Source: an uncultured bacterium
GTDB taxonomy: Bacteria; Cloacimonadota; Cloacimonadia; Cloacimonadales; Cloacimonadaceae
Direction of reading: 5' to 3'
Length of the DNA: 18,848 nt
Assembly (NCBI GenBank): GCA_937960795.1
Contig: CALGPA010000080.1
Coordinates: forward strand, 1 to 18,848
Part shown: positions 7,537 through 15,213 of the stretch, piece after piece
Position numbering within the stretch: position 1 is the stretch's first letter
Layout of the letters: the number at the start of each line of letters is the position of its first letter
Program-made: the position numbers and the translations under genes
The notes under the pieces: generated by a model
The model's input: only the letters and a program-made list of their open reading frames with translations
What the model was told of the DNA's origin: nothing
Database searches by the model: none

Positions 7537-8764
7537 TATCCTTGATGCAGTGATGCAGCTTGCCTCACTTAAGCAACTCGACGGAGCCTTGATCCAAGAG
7601 ATCATCGTGGATTCCATCACCAGCACTTTGTCCAAAAAACTCGATGAAGAAAACGAACTGGAAGTCTTTATCGATGACGCAGTCAGAGGCATCAAAGTGC
7701 GCTACAAATGCTTGGTCACAGAGCTCGAAAGCGGCTTGGGTGAGATCTCCCTGGCTGATGCCCGGGCAAACCACGATGCCGATCTGAAGCTGGGAGACTA
7801 CGTTCAAAAAGAGATGTCTCTGCACGAATTTGAGCCGAAACTGGTCAAAACAGCTCAGCGCTTGATCCAAGACAGAATCCGCAGTCTCGAAGATGAAAAG
7901 ATCCAAAACGACTTTGATAAACAGAAGCATACCATCGTCTCGGGAAAGATCAAATCCATCGACGAAAACAACGGCGGTTACAGAGTCGATATCGGCTATA
8001 CCGACGCCCTGCTCCCGCTCGATGAACAGATCGAAAACGAATATTACCGCGTGGGCGACAATATCAAAGCATATGTCACCAATATCCGCAATGGCAATCG
8101 CGGAGTGGTCGTCATCCTCTCGCGGACTAATCCGGAATTTGTCAAAAAGCTCTTTGAAGCAGAAATCCCTTCCATCTTCAATAACAAGATGCGCATCCGC
8201 AAGATCGTTCGCGAACCGGGGATTCGCAGCAAGGTCGAGCTCGAAGCTTTGGCAGAGAATATCGATCCCATCACCGAATGCGTCGGCCCCAAAGGCACCC
8301 GCATCGATAGCATCCGCAAAGAACTGCATGGCGAGCAGATCGATATCGTCGTGCATAGCGAAGATCTCGAAAAGATGGTCGAAAATGCCCTCGGCATCGC
8401 CAATACCAAGCGCGTGGTGATCGAGCGTAATCGCGCTGCTAGCGTGATCGTGGAAGAGGCAGACAAGGTCATCGCGATCGGCAAACAAGGCAAAAACGTC
8501 AAGCTTGCCGCCAAGCTGACTGGGCTCAAGATCGACATCTTCACTACCTTGGAATTTGAAGAGAAAATGGCGAAAGAACGCCGCACTATCAGCCACGTCA
8601 ACGAGCTCGACGGCGTCACTCCAAAGATCGCCGAAGTACTGCGTAGCGCTGGATACACCAGCGTGCAGGACATCTTCCAGGCTTCTGTGAATGAGCTTTC
8701 CGCGCTGGAAGGTCTCGGTGCTAAAACTGCCGAAAAACTAAAGGAATCAGCGAAGTATTTCTAA
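7526..8764 (+). CDS. nusA: Transcription termination/antitermination factor NusA
   Basis: NusA rides on RNA polymerase and modulates pausing, termination and antitermination. The 412-residue product shows the N-terminal polymerase-binding domain (about 1-130), the S1 domain (about 135-200), KH1 with GPKG at 254-257 and KH2 with GKQG at 319-322. 'SRTNPEFVKKLFEAEIPSIF' links S1 to the KH region as in the family. A C-terminal helix-hairpin-helix domain (about 362-412, 'LEGLGAKTAEKLKES') resembles one acidic-repeat domain of the longer E. coli protein; many NusA proteins lack it. The gene overlaps rimP by 11 bases and its TAA overlaps the next ATG by one base, so translation is likely coupled. 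The upstream attenuator-like hairpin raises the possibility that NusA controls its own operon. Confidence 0.96.
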   Translation: MSVNILDAVMQLASLKQLDGALIQEIIVDSITSTLSKKLDEENELEVFIDDAVRGIKVRYKCLVTELESGLGEISLADARANHDADLKLGDYVQKEMSLHEFEPKLVKTAQRLIQDRIRSLEDEKIQNDFDKQKHTIVSGKIKSIDENNGGYRVDIGYTDALLPLDEQIENEYYRVGDNIKAYVTNIRNGNRGVVVILSRTNPEFVKKLFEAEIPSIFNNKMRIRKIVREPGIRSKVELEALAENIDPITECVGPKGTRIDSIRKELHGEQIDIVVHSEDLEKMVENALGIANTKRVVIERNRAASVIVEEADKVIAIGKQGKNVKLAAKLTGLKIDIFTTLEFEEKMAKERRTISHVNELDGVTPKIAEVLRSAGYTSVQDIFQASVNELSALEGLGAKTAEKLKESAKYF

Positions 8765-8994
8765 TGCCAAATATGAATAGCAAAGCCGGCCATATACCGA
8801 TCCGCACTTGCGTGGTGTGCAGGGAGAAGAGCGAGCAGAGTCAGCTGCTCAGTTTCGTCCTGCTGCCCGGCGGCATCGTCTATGACCTTCTTTCAAGATT
8901 GCCCGCCAGAAAGCAGTATGTCTGCCGAAGCCGGGCTTGCGTGTCCGGCCTTGCTAAGTGGCGCAAGAAAAGACAAAAGGGGAAACGAACATGA
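8764..8994 (+). CDS. ylxR: YlxR family RNA-binding protein (RnpM-like)
   Basis: A 76-residue basic protein of the DUF448/YlxR family, found between nusA and infB in many bacteria; the Bacillus member has been described as an RNase P modulator. The family signature 'RTCVVCREK' is present near residues 14-22. A later 'YVC....C' pattern follows, but the GRGA that usually precedes YVC is replaced by 'PARKQ'. The C-terminus is strongly basic. The start at 8764 forms a TAATG junction with nusA; ATG at 8773 is an alternative. No close ribosome-binding site is seen, in line with coupled translation. The last four bases (ATGA) overlap the next gene. Confidence 0.88.
   Translation: MPNMNSKAGHIPIRTCVVCREKSEQSQLLSFVLLPGGIVYDLLSRLPARKQYVCRSRACVSGLAKWRKKRQKGKRT
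8978..8983 (+). promoter_or_regulatory. Ribosome-binding site fixing the ylxQ start
   Basis: AGGGGA lies 7 bases before ATG 8991, which favours this start over the in-frame GTG at 8958. Confidence 0.65.
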
Positions 8995-9311
8995 TTCCTG
9001 AGAATGCCCCCAAGATATTGAATCTGATGCAATTTGCCCGCAAATCCGGGAAACTGGTGGCGGGAATAGACGCTTGCCTGCGTGGATTGCATCGCAAACA
9101 TATACATTTGATCGTGATCGCTTCCGATAGCTCGGAACGCACCATCAAAAGGGTGAACCATGAGATCGGGCTATACTCGTCCAAGCTTCAGGTGATCACT
9201 TTTGGTGAACAGATCGAGCTGAGCACCGCCTTGGGCTTGCCTAAGACCGGAGTATTTGGAATCAGCGACAAAAATTTTGCTGCCAAGATCATCGAATATT
9301 GGCAGGCGTGA
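8991..9311 (+). CDS. ylxQ: YlxQ, L7Ae/L30e-like RNA-binding protein
   Basis: A 106-residue protein of the L7Ae/L30e/S12e ribosomal fold, similar in size to Bacillus YlxQ (about 100). Family features include 'LMQFARKSGKLVAGIDACLR', the central strand 'HLIVIASDSSERT', and 'LGLPKTGVFGISDKNFA' near the end. L7Ae-type proteins bind kink-turn RNAs; YlxQ itself has been less well defined. The gene starts within the stop of ylxR (ATGA) with a clear ribosome-binding site, and ends 11 bases before the chosen infB start. Confidence 0.9.
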   Translation: MIPENAPKILNLMQFARKSGKLVAGIDACLRGLHRKHIHLIVIASDSSERTIKRVNHEIGLYSSKLQVITFGEQIELSTALGLPKTGVFGISDKNFAAKIIEYWQA

Positions 9312-9313
9312 GT

Positions 9314-9319
9314 GGAGGA
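9314..9319 (+). promoter_or_regulatory. Ribosome-binding site deciding the infB start
   Basis: GGAGGA lies 3 bases before TTG 9323. In-frame GTG 9308 and TTG 9299 lie upstream of or too close to it and would add residues outside the usual IF2 N-terminus. The spacing is short but this is the best site present. Confidence 0.5.
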
Positions 9320-9322
9320 ACC

Positions 9323-11929
9323 TTGCAGATACGCGTACATGAATTAGCCAAGGAACTCAAGATCAGTACAATGGCCTTGAAAAAGCATCTTACCGATCTG
9401 GGAGTAGTGACCAAAAGCCACATGAGCTTCGTCGAAGAAGAAGTGGCAGACAAGATTCGGGAAAAATACAACGAACAGATTGATGCCGAAAAAAGAGCGG
9501 AGAAAGATCGCAAGAAATTGCTCGAAATGCGTCAGCAAGCCAAGAAAACCGAAGCTAAAAGTGCAGAGAAAACAGCCGAAAAGGCCTCTGCTAAAAAAGC
9601 GGCTCCGGTAGAACCAAGCGCAGCATCCGCCCCCGACAAGGCAAAAGAAGTCGCCGCCAAGCCGAGCAAAACAAAAACCAAGACTGAGCCGAGCACGACT
9701 CAGCCCGAAGAGAGCCCTGCCGAAAAAGCGCCCGAAAAGGAAGTTCCCTTCGCCGAAAAGCAGCTCGAAAAGGCGCGCGAAGACGCCAAAAAGCACAGAG
9801 AAAAGCTCGATATCCGGGTACCCTACAAGCAGGCTACTCCTCCACCTAGGAAGAAAGAGCCAAAGCCAAAACCCGCCGAGCGTCCTCGCAGAGCTCCGCG
9901 CACTGCCGCGCCCACACCCCCTCCGCCTCCGCCGCCCATCCTGGACAAGCCGGATCCCGGCAAGAAGTTTGGCAAAGCTAAGCCGGTACATGATGAGCTT
10001 GGAGAAAAGAGCAAGCACAAGAAAGCCGTGATCGCCAGCAGTAAAAAGACCAAGACCAAAGCCCTGGATACACATGATGTGGATGAAGCGACCATCTCCA
10101 GAAACATCAAGAAGGTCATGCAAAAGACATCCAAGCGCAAGAAATATCACCGCGAAGCACAATCTGTGCAAGACAGCGGACAGGAGATCGTAATCCGCGA
10201 GTTTACCTCCGTCTCCGAGCTTGCTAAGATCATGAATGTCTCCGCTGCTGAGATCATCTCAAAGTTCTTTATGATGGGACAGTTGGTCACTATGAACCAG
10301 CGTCTGGACAAAGACTCTCTTGAGATGATTTGCGACGAGTTTCAGGTAGATTTCCACTTTGAAGATGAATATGGCTCAGATATCATCGAGCTAAAGCAAG
10401 AACAATATCAGGATGTGGAAGAAGAGCCTCGTCCTCCCGTCGTGACCATCATGGGTCACGTCGATCATGGTAAGACCTCTATCTTGGATTATATTCGCAA
10501 TGAAAATATAGTCGCCGGAGAATCCGGTGGCATCACCCAACATATTGGCGCCTATCAGATTGAAGTAAACAAACATAAGATCACCTTCCTGGATACCCCG
10601 GGGCACGAAGCTTTCACGGCGATGCGTGCGCGTGGAGCCAATGTGACGGACATCGCGGTGATAGTAGTTGCTGCGACAGAAGGTGTGAAACCGCAGACCA
10701 AAGAAGCCATCGACCACGCCCGAGCAGCAGGAGTATCCCTGATCTTTGCGATCAATAAGATCGACCTGCCGGAAGCAAATATCGATCGCACAATCAACAG
10801 CATCATGGAAACCGGCGTCTATCTGGAGCAATATGGCGGAGATATCCCCTGGTGTGCCACCTCTACGGTCACGGGCGAAGGCATCCTCAACCTAATCGAG
10901 ATCATTCTGCTCACTGCAGAGATGATGGAGCTCAAAGCCAAGCGTAAAGTGCCGGCAGAAGCCATCGTGGTGGAATCCCAGATGGATTCTCGCATGGGCT
11001 CCGCTGCCACCATCCTCATGCAAAAAGGTACTCTTAAAAAGGGTGACATCATCGTGTGTGGAGCGGTCAATGGCAGAGTGCGCCGCATGGAAAATGAGCG
11101 CGGCTTGGAGATCTCTGAGCTTGGGCCAAGCGATGTCGCACGGATCTATGGCCTTGCCGGTACACCCAAAGCAGGAGACGTCTTGAACCAAGTTGACAGC
11201 GAAAAGACCGCCCGCAGTATCTCCGGTGAGCGTCAGCAGATTCGCTTGGAACGCGAGAAGTATCAAAACAAATCCAGCCTGCAAAACATCTTTGCCAGGA
11301 TCAAGGAAGATCAGGTGAACACCCTTAATGTGATTCTCAAGACGGATACTGACGGCTCTGCCGAGGCGATTGCCGACAGCTTGCAAAAGCTTGCCAATGA
11401 GGAAGTATCCGTAAACATCATCCATAAAAGCGTAGGCGGAATCAGTGAAGCCGACGTAAGCCTTGCCGCTGCAAGTGATGCCATCATCTTGGGCTTCCAC
11501 GTTCGCGCCGGTCAACAGGCACGTCGTCTTGCCGATGATGAAGGGGTTCAGGTCAAGCTGTATCAAGTGATCTACGACGCCATTGAAGACATCAAGCATG
11601 CCCTTGAAGGGATGCTGGCTCCGACCATCGAAGAGCAGAGCATTGGTTCTGCCACGGTCAAGCAGGTCTTCAAGGTCAAAAAGATCGGCACTATCGCCGG
11701 TTGTCAGGTGGATCGCGGCAGCATTCAAAGCCACTGTCTGGTGCGGATCTATCGTAATGATGTCCTCATCGCGGAGGATAGCCTAAGCTCATTGAAACAC
11801 TATGCAAATGACGTCAAAGAAGTGCGTGCCGGCACCGAGTGCGGCATGACTTTCACCAGCTATGCGGATGTTAAAGAAGGCGACGTGATCGAAGCCTATA
11901 TAGAGCAAGAGGTAGCCAAAAAACTCTAA
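9323..11929 (+). CDS. infB: Translation initiation factor IF-2
   Basis: IF2 is the GTPase that places initiator tRNA on the 30S subunit and promotes subunit joining. The product is 868 residues from a TTG start, giving 'MQIRVHELAKELKIS', the usual IF2-N opening. Residues about 65-260 form a Lys/Ala/Glu/Pro-rich linker, including seven consecutive prolines at 199-205. A second IF2-N domain lies near 290-345. The GTPase domain has G1 GHVDHGKT at 378-385, switch 'GGITQHIGAYQ', DTPGH at 424-428 and NKID at 478-481. Domains II, III and C2 fill the rest to the end. It starts 11 bases after ylxQ, and its stop overlaps the rbfA start (TAATG). Confidence 0.97.
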   Translation: MQIRVHELAKELKISTMALKKHLTDLGVVTKSHMSFVEEEVADKIREKYNEQIDAEKRAEKDRKKLLEMRQQAKKTEAKSAEKTAEKASAKKAAPVEPSAASAPDKAKEVAAKPSKTKTKTEPSTTQPEESPAEKAPEKEVPFAEKQLEKAREDAKKHREKLDIRVPYKQATPPPRKKEPKPKPAERPRRAPRTAAPTPPPPPPPILDKPDPGKKFGKAKPVHDELGEKSKHKKAVIASSKKTKTKALDTHDVDEATISRNIKKVMQKTSKRKKYHREAQSVQDSGQEIVIREFTSVSELAKIMNVSAAEIISKFFMMGQLVTMNQRLDKDSLEMICDEFQVDFHFEDEYGSDIIELKQEQYQDVEEEPRPPVVTIMGHVDHGKTSILDYIRNENIVAGESGGITQHIGAYQIEVNKHKITFLDTPGHEAFTAMRARGANVTDIAVIVVAATEGVKPQTKEAIDHARAAGVSLIFAINKIDLPEANIDRTINSIMETGVYLEQYGGDIPWCATSTVTGEGILNLIEIILLTAEMMELKAKRKVPAEAIVVESQMDSRMGSAATILMQKGTLKKGDIIVCGAVNGRVRRMENERGLEISELGPSDVARIYGLAGTPKAGDVLNQVDSEKTARSISGERQQIRLEREKYQNKSSLQNIFARIKEDQVNTLNVILKTDTDGSAEAIADSLQKLANEEVSVNIIHKSVGGISEADVSLAAASDAIILGFHVRAGQQARRLADDEGVQVKLYQVIYDAIEDIKHALEGMLAPTIEEQSIGSATVKQVFKVKKIGTIAGCQVDRGSIQSHCLVRIYRNDVLIAEDSLSSLKHYANDVKEVRAGTECGMTFTSYADVKEGDVIEAYIEQEVAKKL

Positions 11930-12399
11930 TGAAAAACTACCGTATTCCCAGGTTGCAGGAAGAGCTTAAGAAGATCTTCAACATCACTCTCTCTCAGAAG
12001 ATCAATGATCCTGTACTCGCGTGGGTGAATATCACCGAAGTGGTGATCTCCAAAGACCTCCGCTACGCAAAGCTGTATTTCACCCATTACAACAACCCGG
12101 CCTCACACGAAGAGATTCTTCAGAGTCTTATCAAAACTTCAGGATTCCTAAAGAAACAGATAGCAGGAGCACATATTATGAGAACCATTCCCGAACTGTC
12201 ATTCTACTATGACAACACGGAGGAACGTGCCGAGAAGGTAGAAAACATACTTGCCGCAGTCAGAGATGATTATGATGAGGATTATGATCCGGACATCGAT
12301 ATCGACGACTATCTCGATGATGACGAGTATTATGACTATGACGATGATGAGGATGACTACGACGATTTTGATGAAGACGATGATGATGATTTCAAGTAG
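11929..12399 (+). CDS. rbfA: Ribosome-binding factor A with an acidic C-terminal tail
   Basis: RbfA binds the 30S subunit and aids maturation of the 16S rRNA 5' end. Residues 1-110 give the whole KH-like domain: 'RIPRLQEELKKIF' at the start, 'VNITEVVISKDLRYAKLYF' in the centre, 'RTIPELSFYYDNTEERAEKVENIL' at the end (only short parts quoted as markers). Usual family members are about 115-135 residues; this one has 156. The extra residues 113-156 contain 30 Asp/Glu and 7 Tyr and look disordered and strongly negative. The reading frame is intact and the tail is encoded by repetitive GAT/GAC codons. It lies between infB and an NrnA-like gene, the common order. Confidence 0.94.
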   Translation: MKNYRIPRLQEELKKIFNITLSQKINDPVLAWVNITEVVISKDLRYAKLYFTHYNNPASHEEILQSLIKTSGFLKKQIAGAHIMRTIPELSFYYDNTEERAEKVENILAAVRDDYDEDYDPDIDIDDYLDDDEYYDYDDDEDDYDDFDEDDDDDFK

Positions 12400-12464
12400 G
12401 GCGGAACAGCTTGCAAGATAGGCTTCCCGAATGCTCTGAGAAGATCCATCACGGCAGATACACA

Positions 12465-13451
12465 ATGACACCGGACTTTAGCAGCGAGCTCTTTGCCTTG
12501 GTATCCAAGGCAGAGAGCATTGCCATTACCACCCATATCTCATCTGATGGAGATGGGATGGTGGCAGCGATTGCCCTTCAGGAGTTGCTTCGCCACCAAG
12601 GCGGGGATTCCTTTATCGTCACAGATGGGGAAGATCTAGCCAGATACAGCTTCCTTTCCGAGAATATCAAATCAGTCAGATTCCACTCCGAGATGCTTTT
12701 TGATCTGGTGATCGTGCTGGATTGCAATAGCTACGATCGTCTCGGTGAGCGGGTGAAGCTGGTACAAGATTCAAAGCATCGAGTAGTGATAGATCATCAT
12801 GTCGTCGAGCATGCCCCGATCGAGGCAGATCTCGAAGCAATCAATTCACACTTCGTTTCGGTAGGCGCACTGCTCTTCCACTTGTTTGAAGAGCAGATCC
12901 GCGCTCTGGACCCCCAAGCGATCAAGTTTATCGCAGACTGCGTCTATGTGACCATACTCAATGATACAAACAACTTTGGCAATGCAAACACCACTGCTGA
13001 TGTCTTTGAGCTGTGCCGGGATTTGGTGAATTGCGGAGCCCTGCCCCATCTTCTAAACATGGCATTTCTAAAAAACCAAAGTGCTCAAGAGCTGCAGTAT
13101 GTGGGGCAGAGCCTTGCCAATATACGTCTTTTGGAGGATGGCAAGATTCTCTTTCTTCATTCTGATCTTGATATGGCGCATAGGTTGGGCTTTGATCCCG
13201 AACAGTCCATGAGTGTGACTCGCTATGTGCAGGGTGTGCCGGGACTCACCGCCATCGCATATTTCCGGGAGCTAAAGCCTGAGCTATGGAAGGTGTCTCT
13301 GCGTTCATTGAAGCTGGATGTGCAGAGTCTGGCAGCTGATTTTGGAGGAGGTGGACATCGCAAAGCTTCGGGGCTCACCATCAAGGGCAGTCTTGCCGAT
13401 GTGCAGGCTGAGATTCACCAGGCACTTCGCAAAGCCATCGACCGATCATGA
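12465..13451 (+). CDS. nrnA: DHH/DHHA1 phosphoesterase, NrnA-like
   Basis: DHH-family phosphoesterases of this type degrade short RNA oligonucleotides and 3'-phosphoadenosine 5'-phosphate, and some act on cyclic-dinucleotide products; the exact substrate here is not shown by sequence. The 328-residue product has the metal-binding motifs in order: H24 with DGDG at 28-31, D86 in 'VLDCN', DHH at 110-112, D167 in 'ILNDTNNF', and the DHHA1 motif GGGGHRKASG at 294-303. The ATG at 12465 starts where the family usually starts; an in-frame TTG at 12411 with a weak GGCGGA site would add 18 residues and close the 65-base gap after rbfA, so the start is uncertain. Its stop overlaps truB (ATGA). Confidence 0.9.
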   Translation: MTPDFSSELFALVSKAESIAITTHISSDGDGMVAAIALQELLRHQGGDSFIVTDGEDLARYSFLSENIKSVRFHSEMLFDLVIVLDCNSYDRLGERVKLVQDSKHRVVIDHHVVEHAPIEADLEAINSHFVSVGALLFHLFEEQIRALDPQAIKFIADCVYVTILNDTNNFGNANTTADVFELCRDLVNCGALPHLLNMAFLKNQSAQELQYVGQSLANIRLLEDGKILFLHSDLDMAHRLGFDPEQSMSVTRYVQGVPGLTAIAYFRELKPELWKVSLRSLKLDVQSLAADFGGGGHRKASGLTIKGSLADVQAEIHQALRKAIDRS

Positions 13452-14320
13452 ACTCATTTTTACTGATAGACAAGCCTGTCGGGATCAGCTCGTTTGATGT
13501 CATCCGCAAGCTCAGGCGGATCTTGGGCATCAAAAAGATCGGTCATGCTGGGACCTTGGATCCTTTCGCGACAGGGCTTCTCATCTGCGCCACCGGGCAA
13601 TACACTCGTCTGCTCAAATATGCCGAAGCTCAAAGCAAGACCTATCATGCGTCGCTGATTTTGGGCAAGAAGAGCAGCACAGGGGATCCTGAAGGCGAGA
13701 TCATTGCCAGCTCTGAGACCAACTACAGCCCCGAGATATTTGCCGCATTAGAGGAGAAGATTCTCGCTTTGGATAGCCTGAGAGTACCGCAATATTCCGC
13801 CGTCAAGATCAATGGCAAGCGGGCATACAAGCTTGCCAGAGAGGGAGAAAGCCCCGAGATGCCGATCCGCCCGGTCAAGATCTATGATTTTTGCATATCA
13901 CAAACGGAGGATCCTTCTATCCTAGATTATCGAGTAAAGGTCTCCAAAGGAACCTATATCCGAGCTCTCAGCGAATACATCGCCGAGATTTTGGGCTGCG
14001 TGGGCATGACAAGTGCCCTGCGCAGAGAAGCCATTGGAGAGATAGATGTTGTGGACGCCGCAGTTTGGGAAGATCTGGAATCGTCATGGCGCGACGGCAT
14101 CTGCCCCGAGAGGAAGATCCTACGGCTAAAGAGCATGCAGCTCAGTGCCGAGCAAGTGAGCCTGATCCTTCACGGCAGAGAAGTAGCTTTAAAGGATGAG
14201 CTTGCCGAGCCTGAGGAGCTCGCCATCTACGACGTGCAAGATCGCCTCATCGCAATCGGCAATGTGGAAGATGGCACCTTGAGTCCGAAACAGGTCTTTG
14301 ACCCCGGGAAGAGCCTATGA
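13448..14320 (+). CDS. truB: tRNA pseudouridine(55) synthase TruB
   Basis: TruB converts U55 of the tRNA T-loop into pseudouridine. The 290-residue product begins with 'FLLIDKPVGISSFDVIRKL' and carries the active-site motif 'GHAGTLDPFATGLL' with catalytic Asp38. 'SKTYHASLILGKKSSTGDPEG' and 'VPQYSAVKINGKRAYKLAREG' are further family landmarks. The last 70 or so residues correspond to a reduced C-terminal domain. The gene overlaps its neighbours on both sides by ATGA, so translation is probably coupled to the phosphoesterase before it and to ribF after it; truB-ribF adjacency is common in bacteria. Confidence 0.97.
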   Translation: MNSFLLIDKPVGISSFDVIRKLRRILGIKKIGHAGTLDPFATGLLICATGQYTRLLKYAEAQSKTYHASLILGKKSSTGDPEGEIIASSETNYSPEIFAALEEKILALDSLRVPQYSAVKINGKRAYKLAREGESPEMPIRPVKIYDFCISQTEDPSILDYRVKVSKGTYIRALSEYIAEILGCVGMTSALRREAIGEIDVVDAAVWEDLESSWRDGICPERKILRLKSMQLSAEQVSLILHGREVALKDELAEPEELAIYDVQDRLIAIGNVEDGTLSPKQVFDPGKSL

Positions 14321-15213
14321 GCGTGCTCAGTATCGGCACTTTTGATGGCATCCATCTTGGGCATCGCAAGCTCCTATCCGAGCTTTGTCAGATAGCCAAA
14401 AGGGAAGGATCACGCTCGGTGGTGGTAAGTTTTAGGGATCATCCCGCCTTCACCTTGCATAGAGAAGCCTTGCCCGGCCTCCTCTGCCCTTCCGAGATCA
14501 AGGAGCAGGAGCTTAGAAAACTCGGCATAGACGAGGTCGTGATCATGGATTTTACTCCTGAGATTGCTCATACTTCAGCGCAGGAGTTTCTGGAGGAATA
14601 TCTGATCCCACATTGGAAGCCAAAAGTCTTTGTCGTCGGCTATGACAGCCATTTTGGCAAGGATCGAGAGGGGAATCGGGATTTTCTTTTGAAGCATGCT
14701 TCCCGCTTGGGTTACAGAGTGGAATTTGTGGATCCCATCTTAGATGGCGGCAGGATCATCAGCAGCAGCCGCATCCGCAATCTGCTCCAAAGCCGCCGCA
14801 TCGAGGAGGCAAACCGTCTTTTGGGAAGACCTTATCGGCTTTTGGGCGATGTCCGTCGAGGTCTTGCCAAAGGGCGAGAATTTGGATTTCCCACCGCAAA
14901 CCTCGTACTTAGCAATCCACACCAGCTCATCCCCGCTATGGGCCTCTATCTGAGCCGAGTCCGAATCGAGCAGGGAGAGTTTTTTGGCTTGACGAATATC
15001 GGCAAATCTCCGACCGTGAAACATAGTGGAATTATCGAAATCGAGACCTTCCTAATCGGTTTTGATTCCGACATCTATGGCTCCACTATGGAAGTGGAAC
15101 TGCTCAAATACATACGGGAGGAAAAGATGTTTGCCAATACTGAGCTGCTCATCCAAGCCATGCACAGAGATCTTGAAATGGTGATGTCCATGATTCGGGA
15201 GATGCAATGCTGA
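14317..15213 (+). CDS. ribF: Bifunctional riboflavin kinase / FAD synthetase
   Basis: RibF phosphorylates riboflavin to FMN and adenylylates FMN to FAD. The 298-residue product has the nucleotidyltransferase motif GTFDGIHLGH at 7-16, 'VGYDSHFGKDREGN' and 'ISSSRIR' in the FAD-synthetase half. The C-terminal flavokinase half has 'GREFGFPTANL' and 'GLTNIGKSPTV'. The N-terminus opens directly on the first beta strand and lacks the 15-20 residues often seen before it. An in-frame stop at 14299-14301 rules out a longer start, so the short form is real. It begins in the truB stop codon (ATGA) and overlaps the following secreted-protein gene by 7 bases. Confidence 0.96.
   Translation: MSVLSIGTFDGIHLGHRKLLSELCQIAKREGSRSVVVSFRDHPAFTLHREALPGLLCPSEIKEQELRKLGIDEVVIMDFTPEIAHTSAQEFLEEYLIPHWKPKVFVVGYDSHFGKDREGNRDFLLKHASRLGYRVEFVDPILDGGRIISSSRIRNLLQSRRIEEANRLLGRPYRLLGDVRRGLAKGREFGFPTANLVLSNPHQLIPAMGLYLSRVRIEQGEFFGLTNIGKSPTVKHSGIIEIETFLIGFDSDIYGSTMEVELLKYIREEKMFANTELLIQAMHRDLEMVMSMIREMQC

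Noticed and set aside
7565..8596. Minus-strand frame of 343 codons opposite nusA
   Set aside because: NusA on the + strand is unambiguous; the antisense frame is a codon-bias shadow.
9344..10171. Minus-strand frame of 275 codons opposite the IF2 linker
   Set aside because: Low-complexity Phe/Leu/Gly-rich sequence mirroring Lys/Glu/Ala/Pro codons of IF2.
10892..11734. Minus-strand frame of 280 codons opposite infB
   Set aside because: Antisense to well-conserved IF2 domains and without family features.
12199..12471. Minus-strand Ile/Val-rich frame that looks like a membrane protein
   Set aside because: It is the complement of the GAT/GAC acidic tail of RbfA; the hydrophobic run is a by-product of that codon repeat.
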